Source: Pseudomonas graminis (GTDB lineage Bacteria > Pseudomonadota > Gammaproteobacteria > Pseudomonadales > Pseudomonadaceae). From it: a stretch of 64,000 bases of DNA. The notes under the pieces were generated by a model. The model did no database searches and had not been told where the DNA came from. It worked only from the letters and a program-made list of their open reading frames with translations. The position numbers were made by a program, and so were the translations under genes. This document shows positions 8,416 to 15,726 of the stretch, piece after piece (positions within the stretch are counted from its first letter, which is position 1; each line of letters opens with the position of its first letter). Location of the stretch: assembly GCF_900111735.1 (NCBI RefSeq), contig NZ_FOHW01000023.1, forward strand, positions 28,730 to 92,729, written 5' to 3'.

Positions 8416-8426
8416 CCCTGCTTAAT
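8411..8426. promoter_or_regulatory. Second TTAACCC-N3-TTAA site, upstream of the carboxypeptidase gene
   Basis: ATTAACCCTGCTTAAT spans the kinase stop codon and lies 62 bases before the GTG start at 8489. TTAA half-sites start at 8412 and 8422, with another at 8401. The core TTAACCC-N3-TTAA is the same as at 6251-6266. It is a candidate operator for the adjacent OmpR-type regulator. Confidence 0.5.
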
Positions 8427-8488
8427 TTGAGGGTCGCAGGCAGTCCACCTAGGTTGACGAACCTTTCGAAGACCAAGGCTCCACGCTT

Positions 8489-9673
8489 GTGAAACACCTG
8501 ACACTGCGCCTCGCTTTGACACTCATTTGTGCGCAGGGGGTGTCGTCCTTTGCCGCCCCCGTACCCTCAGGGCCGATGACCCCCTCGCCTCCCCGGCTAA
8601 ACGCCAAGTCCTGGGTGCTCATGGACGCCGTCAGCGGCAATATCATCACCAGCCATGACGCCGAGGAGCACCTGCCCCCCGCCAGCCTGACCAAACTGAT
8701 GACGGTTTATGCGGCCACCAACGAGATCCAGGCAGGCCGATTGAATCCCGATGACCTGGTGACCATCAGCGAACATGCATGGCACACCGAGGGTTCGCGC
8801 ATGTTTCTGGATCCGCGCAGCCAGGTCTCCGTCCATGACCTGTTGCGCGGCATCGTGATCGACTCCGGAAATGACGCCAGCGTGGCGCTTTCGGAGCACA
8901 TCGCAGGCAGCGAAGACAGCTTCGCGGGGCTGATGAATGTCACGGCCAAACGCCTGGGGCTTGATGACACGCATTTCATGAACCCTACCGGCCTTCCGGC
9001 GCCTGAGCATTACTCATCGGCGGGTGACATGGCCAGGCTTGCCCGCGCGATCATCACCGACGAATCCGCGTACTACTCACTCTACAAGCAGAAGCACTTC
9101 ACCTGGAACGGCATCCGCCAACCCAACCGCAACCTGCTGCTCTGGCGCGACAGCTCGGTTGACGGTCTGAAAACCGGTCATACCGAAGCCGCCGGTTACT
9201 GCATGGTGACCTCAGCCGTGCGTGACGGTCGCCGACTGATCACCGCAGTGTTTGGGTCCACGTCAAAAACCAATCGGGCCAACGACGCCGAAAAGCTGCT
9301 GACGTACGGATTCCGCTTCTTCGACACCCAGACCTATGCCAAAGCCGCTGAGGTCCTGGCCAACCCAATGCTCTGGAAAGGCGAAGCGCGCACGATGCCG
9401 GTGGGGGTGCTCGACGAAATCACGCTCACCCTGGCCAAGAGCAGAAACCGCAAGGTGGAAACCCGCCTGACCATCGACCAGCCTCTGGTTGCGCCCATTG
9501 CCCTGGGAGCTGTCGTCGGCAGCGTGACGATGTACGACGGAGAGCAAAAACTCGTGACGCGACCGTTGATTGCGTTGAAAGAGGAAGTAGCAGGCAGTTG
9601 GTGGAAACGCGCCTGGGACAGCATTCGGTTGTTCTTTTTCAATACGTTCAATACAGGTGCATCGGCTCAATGA
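8489..9673 (+). CDS. D-alanyl-D-alanine carboxypeptidase (PBP5/6 family)
   Basis: Periplasmic low-molecular-mass penicillin-binding protein that trims the terminal D-Ala of peptidoglycan pentapeptides. It starts with GTG at 8489 and a signal peptide ending near SSFAAP. The three serine-peptidase motifs are present: SLTK (Ser66, Lys69), SGN (in VIDSGNDASVAL) and KTG (in DGLKTGHTEAAGYC). The C-terminal beta domain follows, ending in an amphipathic helix (WWKRAWDSIRLFFFNTF) as used by PBP5/6 to bind the inner-membrane surface. At 394 residues it is full length. It follows the two-component operon by 73 bases and carries the shared TTAA motif, so it is a likely target of that system. It is probably an accessory paralogue of dacA. 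Confidence 0.92.
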   Translation: MKHLTLRLALTLICAQGVSSFAAPVPSGPMTPSPPRLNAKSWVLMDAVSGNIITSHDAEEHLPPASLTKLMTVYAATNEIQAGRLNPDDLVTISEHAWHTEGSRMFLDPRSQVSVHDLLRGIVIDSGNDASVALSEHIAGSEDSFAGLMNVTAKRLGLDDTHFMNPTGLPAPEHYSSAGDMARLARAIITDESAYYSLYKQKHFTWNGIRQPNRNLLLWRDSSVDGLKTGHTEAAGYCMVTSAVRDGRRLITAVFGSTSKTNRANDAEKLLTYGFRFFDTQTYAKAAEVLANPMLWKGEARTMPVGVLDEITLTLAKSRNRKVETRLTIDQPLVAPIALGAVVGSVTMYDGEQKLVTRPLIALKEEVAGSWWKRAWDSIRLFFFNTFNTGASAQ

Positions 9674-9828
9674 GTACCCAAAAAGAGAGCCAATCGATGA
9701 ACACGGCACTTTAGTGCAGCACACGGTTGCTTCGCCGTGCCACTGCTGCTCGGCAACCGCCTACCTGAACGTCATGCCCTCCCCCGAAGTCATAAACAGA
9801 ACTTCAGCCACGCCCATCAAGGTGCCTT

Positions 9829-10599
9829 ATGCGTTTGATACCCGAACTGAACAGCGAAGCTCACGTCCTGATAGCCGGAGCCAGCCGAGGTATCGGCCTG
9901 GCACTGTGCGCGGCGTTGCTGGCTCGCGATGATGTGGCTCAGGTGTGGGCAGTAGCGCGGGCAGCCAGCACTTCCCCTGAGCTGGCAGCGCTTGCAGCGC
10001 AATATGGAGACCGTCTGAAACCCGTCGACTGCGACGCGCGCAATGAGCAATCCCTGGAAGCGCTCGTGAGCGATGACCTTGCAGGATGCGAGCATCTGCA
10101 CCTCGTTATCAGTGCGCTGGGCATTCTTCATCAGGACGGCGCCAAAGCCGAAAAGGGGCTGGCACAACTGACCCTTGCGAGCCTGCAAGCGAGCTTTGCG
10201 ACCAACACCTTTGCGCCGATCCTGCTGCTTAAACACCTGCTTCCGTTATTGCGCAAACACCCTGCTACCTTCGCGGCGCTCTCGGCGAGGGTTGGCTCTA
10301 TCGGCGATAACCGATTGGGTGGCTGGTACAGCTACAGAGCCAGCAAAGCGGCGCTCAACCAGTTGCTGCACACGGCCAGTATCGAATTGAAGCGGCTGAA
10401 CCCTGCTTCGACTGTCCTCTCCATTCACCCAGGCACGACTGATACCGAGCTGTCTCGGCCCTTCCAGGGGAACGTGCCTGACGGCCAGCTGTTTGAACCG
10501 GCGTTCTCGGCGGATCGCATTCTTGAGGTGGTCGGCGCACACGGGCCAGCCGACAGCGGGACCTTTTGGGACTGGAACGACAAACCTATCGTCTGGTGA
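9829..10599 (+). CDS. Short-chain dehydrogenase/reductase
   Basis: NAD(P)-dependent SDR of 256 residues. The cofactor loop GASRGIG is at residues 17-23 and the catalytic set is Ser157, Tyr169 and Lys173 (YSYRASKAALNQ). IHPGTTDTELSRPF after the active site and the C-terminal FWDWNDKPIVW resemble the C-factor (CsgA)-like SDR group found widely in proteobacteria. The substrate is not predictable. It is monocistronic, converging on the exopolysaccharide operon end at 10633. Confidence 0.88.
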   Translation: MRLIPELNSEAHVLIAGASRGIGLALCAALLARDDVAQVWAVARAASTSPELAALAAQYGDRLKPVDCDARNEQSLEALVSDDLAGCEHLHLVISALGILHQDGAKAEKGLAQLTLASLQASFATNTFAPILLLKHLLPLLRKHPATFAALSARVGSIGDNRLGGWYSYRASKAALNQLLHTASIELKRLNPASTVLSIHPGTTDTELSRPFQGNVPDGQLFEPAFSADRILEVVGAHGPADSGTFWDWNDKPIVW

Positions 10600-10632
10600 C
10601 GTGTCCCACTCGCGAAAACATGACTTCAATAA

Positions 10633-11493
10633 TTACTTCGCCAACGCCTTCACCAACGCTGGCGTCACGTAATGCGGACCATCGAACAGGTACAGCGGGT
10701 AGCCGTCATAGGCGGCCAGCTGCGGTTTGAGTTCGGCGGCCGTTGCGGAGCGGAAGCCGCCGCCGTAGTTGGGGCGGAAGGCTTCGACGATGATGCGCAC
10801 GCGGTCCTTGCCCAAGCGTTCACGCAGGGTGTCGGCGTAGGTGCGGGCGACCGGTGCGGTGCGGGCGTAGACGCCAACCCCGTCCTGAAAGAACACGCCG
10901 ATGTCGTCTGGCAGCCATTGCTTTAGCCAGTCGGCTGTGGCGGCCGGGCCGATGTTGGCGCCGTCATAGACGCTGATCCACAACGGACGCGGCAGCTTGG
11001 CCAGCAGCGCGGGCAGCTCCCTGGCGCGGGTCCAGCTGGGGTCGACTTCCGCCGGGAAGTAATAGCCGGTCACGTGCAGCGGCGTCGGCAGTTTGGCGAT
11101 GCGCTCCGAGACGGCGGCCAGTTGCTCGATGTTGTCCCGGGAGCGGTTTTCGCTGAAGTATCCCGCCAGGCCGAGGATCACATCCTGAGCCCAAGGCTCC
11201 TTGGCAATACGTGCCCAATCGGGCAGGACCGGCACGCTGGGCAGCCCGGTCCCGGGCACGAAAGCCTGATCGTCGACCACGGTCCATTGCACCAGCAACT
11301 CCCTGGCGCCGAGCTGATCCCAATGCCCCTTGATGCCCACGGTTTTGTTATCAGGCTGCCAGACGATACCAACGATGCCGGGGTCCAGCCGTTTTTGCGT
11401 GGTGACGTACATGGCGGTGCCGGAGACCAGTGTCGCTGCGAGCAGCAGGACACCTAGAGTGGCACGCCCGAGGCCCCCTGGGAGAATCTTCAA
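10633..11493 (-). CDS. Membrane-anchored protein of unknown function in the polysaccharide operon
   Basis: Last gene of the minus-strand operon. A TTG start at 11493 is inferred because it overlaps the previous stop (TTGA), giving 286 residues with an N-terminal membrane anchor (ATLGVLLLAATLVSGTAMYV). The rest is predicted periplasmic and has blocks recalling TIM-barrel hydrolase-like proteins of the DUF4434 type: AQDVILGLAGYFSENR, VTGYYFPAEVDPSW, LWISVYDGANIGP, DIGVFFQDGVGVYA, RVRIIVEAFRPN. Acidic residues at strand ends (Glu, Asp) would suit a glycosidase, but that is inference. Exopolysaccharide operons often encode a matching hydrolase. A later ATG (MYVTTQKRL) is the alternative start but would remove the anchor. 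Confidence 0.72.
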   Translation of the reverse strand: MKILPGGLGRATLGVLLLAATLVSGTAMYVTTQKRLDPGIVGIVWQPDNKTVGIKGHWDQLGARELLVQWTVVDDQAFVPGTGLPSVPVLPDWARIAKEPWAQDVILGLAGYFSENRSRDNIEQLAAVSERIAKLPTPLHVTGYYFPAEVDPSWTRARELPALLAKLPRPLWISVYDGANIGPAATADWLKQWLPDDIGVFFQDGVGVYARTAPVARTYADTLRERLGKDRVRIIVEAFRPNYGGGFRSATAAELKPQLAAYDGYPLYLFDGPHYVTPALVKALAK

Positions 11494-12479
11494 GGAAGCG
11501 CCTTCGTGATGCGCTGGTGCCACTGTTTCAGCGAAGTCACACCCTTGGCGTTCCATTGGGCGGCGGCATCAGGGCCGAGATGAAACTGGCCCTCGTTGAA
11601 CTGCCATACGATCACTTGCGGCTTGTGCTGCGCAAAGTCCGGTGATTCCAGGTATTGCAGCAGCGTCGCCCACGGGCCGACGTCGCCGGGGTTCCAGGTC
11701 AGCGTGACCGGGCGGTCCAGGGCATTGGACAGTTTCTGGGTATAGCCAAGGTAAGGCTGCACGAAACTGTTGCCGATGACCTGAACAGGTGCCGGGGCGT
11801 CGTCGATCAGCAGGTCTTTCTCGACCTGATGGCGCACGGTGTAAATGTCCCGGCCGATGGCTTTACGCTTGATGGACGGCAAGAAGTTGCTGGCCAGATC
11901 GCCGAAGGCACGCTTGTCGAACCATTCCCCCAGCACGGCACCGCCGCCGGCTTCACCCTGCAGGCGATAGCGTCCGGTGATCAGTTTCGCAGTGGCGTCG
12001 GCCGTGTTTTCGGCGCTCCAGGCGGTCCAGTGATAATCGGCGCGGTAAAACGCCGTCTGCTTGCCTTGCTCGGTGGCTTGCAGTATCGGCTTGATGTTCA
12101 GCGTCGTCAGGCCGGCCTTGGCCAGTTCGCCTTGCAAACGGTCGTAGCGCTGCGCCACGGCCGGGCTCAAGGGTTGGTCGACGGGCAGGCGCTGGGCGTA
12201 GAACGGCGCTTTCATCGGCACCACCAGCACCACCAGCGCGATGTTCTCGCGCTCAAGTTGCTGTTGGACGTCCTTGATCAGGGCGATGCTGCGCACAGTG
12301 CCTGGGTTATCGACTTTGTTCAGGCTTTCCCACGCGGGAAATAACCAGCCGCCCTGCCCGGTGATCACAGCCGACTCAGCGTGGGCGGCTCCGCCGGACA
12401 GGCTCAGCAGCAGCCCGGCGATCAGGCCGGACACCGGCGGGCGGCGGAGGATGTGACGAGGTTTTACTAAAAGGTTCAT
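11490..12479 (-). CDS. AlgJ/AlgX-like SGNH O-acetyltransferase
   Basis: A 329-residue exported protein (signal sequence about residues 15-35, ending HAES) with the SGNH-hydrolase-like fold of AlgX and AlgJ, which acetylate alginate in the periplasm. The catalytic set is visible: Asp148 and His150 in YRADYHWTAWSAE and Ser238 in VIGNSFVQ. Order and spacing are as in AlgX (Asp-x-His about 90 residues before Ser). Other family blocks are GWLFPAW and LVVLVVPMKAPFYA. It overlaps its neighbours by four bases on both sides, in the middle of the polysaccharide operon. No MBOAT (AlgI) acetyl donor gene is in the operon, so donor supply is unexplained. Confidence 0.85.
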   Translation of the reverse strand: MNLLVKPRHILRRPPVSGLIAGLLLSLSGGAAHAESAVITGQGGWLFPAWESLNKVDNPGTVRSIALIKDVQQQLERENIALVVLVVPMKAPFYAQRLPVDQPLSPAVAQRYDRLQGELAKAGLTTLNIKPILQATEQGKQTAFYRADYHWTAWSAENTADATAKLITGRYRLQGEAGGGAVLGEWFDKRAFGDLASNFLPSIKRKAIGRDIYTVRHQVEKDLLIDDAPAPVQVIGNSFVQPYLGYTQKLSNALDRPVTLTWNPGDVGPWATLLQYLESPDFAQHKPQVIVWQFNEGQFHLGPDAAAQWNAKGVTSLKQWHQRITKALP

Positions 12480-13141
12480 TGGGCAGTCTGGTCTACGAGG
12501 CCAATCAGGCGGGGGGTCTGGCGTGAGCCGACCAGGAACAGGCTGTAACGGTCACCGGCCTTGAAGGGCTCAAGCTTGAGCGGCAGGCTGGCGCTTTGAT
12601 CGCAGCTGGCAATCAGGGTCGCCTGCACCGGATTGATGGTGCGCTGGGCCTGGCCGCCAAGCGGCAGCTGGCTAAAAACGCTCGAACCGTTGGCCAGCTT
12701 GATATCGGCTTTTTGACAGCCGGCGCTGAGGTTGTAGACGTTGAGTTCGGCGCGCAAATCTTTGCCTCGCGGCTGCGGGTCGATTACCACCCGGGGGGCG
12801 GCCGCCGGATCGCTGCCCAGAATCACCGTGACGAAGGCATTTTTCGGGACGGCCAGGCCCTTGATCTCACGCTCGTTGATCGTAAGGCGCAGCGGTTGCC
12901 GCGAGTCCACCACCTGATAAGGACTGGCCACCACCGACTGCGCAGACAGGGCAACACCCGGCTTGTGGTCCAGGCTCACTTGTAAGGCACCGTCGGCAGG
13001 ATTGACGACCCGCACCCAGGCCGAGCCTTCAGGCAGTTTCGGCGCCTAGAGTTGAGCGATTTCCGACGCGGCCTGGGCCACTGTCGACGCCATGCCCAGG
13101 CTCAGCCCGAGCCCCATCAGCCAATACATACGAGGGTGCAT
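12476..13141 (-). pseudogene. AlgF-like periplasmic acetylation factor with an in-frame TAG stop
   Basis: From ATG 13141 (preceded by GAGGA) the frame reads a signal peptide (MHPRMYWLMGLGLSLGMAST then VAQAASEIAQL), then TAG at 13048-13046 as codon 32, then APKLPEGSAWVRVVNP and on without another stop to 12476. AlgF proteins have a LYGP-APKGS-FVRVYN segment here, so the stop most simply replaces a Tyr codon (TAC/TAT to TAG). The 179 residues downstream of the stop keep a normal beta-sandwich-like sequence (PLRLTINEREIKGLAV, LNVYNLSAGCQKADIKL). The intact protein would be about 221 residues and partner the AlgJ/X-like protein. Stop suppression or a sequencing error are alternatives. Confidence 0.78.
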
Positions 13142-13149
13142 ATCCGTCC

Positions 13150-15726
13150 TCAATAGGAGTAAGTCAGGCGAGCGAAGACACCTTTGGCGCGGTCATCGCC
13201 AGACACTTTCACTCGGTATTGCAACGAAAAATCTACATAGGAGCGCGGCGCGTTGTAGGCGTCTTCGCGGAACCAGTAGCGCACGTTGTTGCCCACGCCG
13301 ATGCCGGCGGCATGGCCGGATGAGTATTCGGTGCTGCCATCGGTCCGGGTTTCGCTGTCCATCTTCGAGTCGTAGTCGAAGGCGGCCACCACGTGGGGGA
13401 ACGTCACCCAGCGCGAACCGGCGCCGCCAATGGCGTAGCTGCGACCACCCTGCCATTCGCTGTTGATGTAATTGCGCGAGTCGTTGACGTAATGACCGGT
13501 CTCGGCGAACAACTGCGACGTCCACCAGCTGGGGACATCAACCCGCAAATCGGTACCGATGCTGGAGCCATAACCCAGGCGCAACAGCCAGTCGCCGTCG
13601 ACGTCAGAAGATCCCAGAGGAAAGGTGCGTTCCACGGCCGCCATGACGTTCAACGAGGTGAACGGCTTGACCCGCACACCCAACGCGCCTTGCAGCGCAT
13701 CCAGGCCGGTGTCCGAATCGCTGTTCTTGCTCCACAGCGTGTCGGTGACCCGGCCATACAGTTCGACGAAACGGGCGTTGCGGTAACCCAACGGACGCCA
13801 CGACAGTTCGGTGCTGTTCTGCAGGCTGTCGTTGCTGCTACTGCCGCTCCCGCTATTGCCATTATTGCTGCCAGTGCTGGGCGCCGAGCTCAGGCCACTG
13901 GTGGAACTGTTGCCGCGATAACTGGTGGTGCTGGTCAGGCCCCAAGTGCGCGACACATCGGCCACGGCGCGGCGGGTGTCGAACGCCTGCTGGTCGGTCA
14001 TGTCCAGTTCGCCGCTATTTTTGGCGTCGATAACCCGCTTGAAATAGCCGACAGCGTGTTCGTCGTCACTGACCCGCATTGCGTTGTAGGCCGCGTCCTG
14101 AGTCGCTGTCGGCGCGAGAGGCGCGGCAGCGTCAGCCTTGCGGAATGACTCATGGGCGCTGTCGTCGTCGCCGGCCTGTACCGACAGGTACGCCACCTGC
14201 AGGTCGCTCATGCCATCCAGTTCGCCGGCGTCGCGGGCGACCTGAAGGCGTTCCCGCGCCGTGCGACGTTGACCCAGGGCAGCATAAAGGCTGGCTTCTT
14301 CATACGTGGGCAGGCTGCCCAGGGCCAGGGCCTGGGTGAAGTCCTGGCGGGCACCGGCATCGTCTCCGGTCTGCTGGCGCAACCGACCGCGCTGGGCCAG
14401 CAAACGGGCGTCGTCACCATTGGCTTGCAGGCCATCGCTGGCCGCAGCTATGGCTTCGGGCAGGCGCTTCTGGTCGGTCAGGGCGCTGACCAAGAGGCTG
14501 CGATACGCCGGGTTCTGCGGCGCCCGGCGAATGGCTTCGCTGGCCAGGGCCGCCGCCGAAGCCGAGTCTTTGCGGGCCAGCGCAGCGTAAGCCTGCACGG
14601 CTGTATCCGTACCGCCATCGCGCTGGTTACCCGGCCAGATATCGCAGATCAGGCCGAATGCGCTTTCCTGGCAGTTGAGGGCCGGGGCCGGAAAACGCGT
14701 CGCGGTTTTCAGGCCATTGTCCTTCTGGCGCAACGCGACCTGAGCGGCGGCGCGACGGCGGGCGACTTCACCGCCCGTGTCGGCGGGCAGTTTTTGCAAT
14801 TGATCCAGGGCCTGTTGCGGCTCGTTGTTGGCCAGCGCCAGGTCGGCGGCGAAAAAGCGAATCTCGCGCACTTCAGAATCCAGCAAGCCTTCGATGGCCA
14901 GGGCCCGGTCAAGGTCGGCCTGTGCCGCCTGGGTCTTGCCCTGACGATCCAGGGCGTAGCTGCGCAGAATCCACGGCGCGGTTTCGCCATCGTCCTGGGC
15001 CAGCGCGCCGGTGGCGGCCAGTTCGGCGGCGCGGTAATCCTGGGTCGCGATCAGCGCGCTGATCAGCAACTGCTGGTGAGCGCCGATTTCCGGTGCCCAG
15101 GCCACGGCCTTGCGGGCCTGATCCACGGCCAGCGGCAGGTTGCCCTGTTCCAGCGCGCGATAACCGGCGATGGCCAGTGGCGCGGCCAGTTGGCGGCGAA
15201 TGGCTTCGCGGCGCATCAGCAAGGTGTCGTCATCCGGGAAAACCCGCAGGGCTTCGGTGGTGGCCTGATCGGCTTCCTCCAAATGCTGTTGGCGTTGCAG
15301 GGATTCGATCAGCAGCAGACGGTAATCCATGCGCTTGGGTGCCTGGGCGATGGCTTTGCGAGCGGACTGCGCGGCGACGCCGAAGTTGTCGCGATCGTAG
15401 GCCTTGAACGCCTGGGCCGCCGCACTGAAACCGGGGGCCTGTCGCGAAATCGACTGCGGGTATCGCCTGGGGTTGTCGCGTTGTTCCTTGTCTCGTTGCG
15501 CCTGCACGATCAGCCGGTTCAGACGGGTGACATCGGCCCGCTGACGCAAGGCTTCGCGGGCCTTGGCGATGGCCAGGTCGTAGTCCTTGCGGTCGTAGGC
15601 GCTGTAGGCTTCACTCGCCGCCTGGTAAGCGGGACCGGTCAACGGCAGCGGCAGAATTTCGCCATGTACCAGCGCAGGCAAAAGGGTCAGCCCCGTGGCC
15701 ATGAGCGTCAGGAAGGGGCGGTTCAT
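13150..15726 (-). CDS. NfrA-like outer-membrane polysaccharide secretin (TPR plus beta-barrel)
   Basis: An 858-residue protein: signal peptide (to about residue 23, VHGE), then TPR-like helical repeats over about residues 30-560 (AYSAYDRKDYDLAIAKAREA; AIAQAPKRMDYRLLLIESL; QANGDDARLLAQRGRLRQQT). A Ser/Gly/Asn-rich linker is near residues 605-635, and a C-terminal domain with alternating strands ends FARLTYSY, an aromatic terminus typical of outer-membrane barrels. This is the architecture of NfrA, the E. coli phage N4 adsorption protein, which is proposed to export the NfrB polysaccharide. The start overlaps the nfrB-like stop (ATGA). The algF-like gene begins 9 bases after the stop. Confidence 0.85.
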   Translation of the reverse strand: MNRPFLTLMATGLTLLPALVHGEILPLPLTGPAYQAASEAYSAYDRKDYDLAIAKAREALRQRADVTRLNRLIVQAQRDKEQRDNPRRYPQSISRQAPGFSAAAQAFKAYDRDNFGVAAQSARKAIAQAPKRMDYRLLLIESLQRQQHLEEADQATTEALRVFPDDDTLLMRREAIRRQLAAPLAIAGYRALEQGNLPLAVDQARKAVAWAPEIGAHQQLLISALIATQDYRAAELAATGALAQDDGETAPWILRSYALDRQGKTQAAQADLDRALAIEGLLDSEVREIRFFAADLALANNEPQQALDQLQKLPADTGGEVARRRAAAQVALRQKDNGLKTATRFPAPALNCQESAFGLICDIWPGNQRDGGTDTAVQAYAALARKDSASAAALASEAIRRAPQNPAYRSLLVSALTDQKRLPEAIAAASDGLQANGDDARLLAQRGRLRQQTGDDAGARQDFTQALALGSLPTYEEASLYAALGQRRTARERLQVARDAGELDGMSDLQVAYLSVQAGDDDSAHESFRKADAAAPLAPTATQDAAYNAMRVSDDEHAVGYFKRVIDAKNSGELDMTDQQAFDTRRAVADVSRTWGLTSTTSYRGNSSTSGLSSAPSTGSNNGNSGSGSSSNDSLQNSTELSWRPLGYRNARFVELYGRVTDTLWSKNSDSDTGLDALQGALGVRVKPFTSLNVMAAVERTFPLGSSDVDGDWLLRLGYGSSIGTDLRVDVPSWWTSQLFAETGHYVNDSRNYINSEWQGGRSYAIGGAGSRWVTFPHVVAAFDYDSKMDSETRTDGSTEYSSGHAAGIGVGNNVRYWFREDAYNAPRSYVDFSLQYRVKVSGDDRAKGVFARLTYSY

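Noticed and set aside
13046..13048. TAG as programmed recoding (pyrrolysine or suppression)
   Set aside because: No reason for it in Pseudomonas, and the same operon has a TAA in another gene, so ordinary nonsense mutation or error is simpler.
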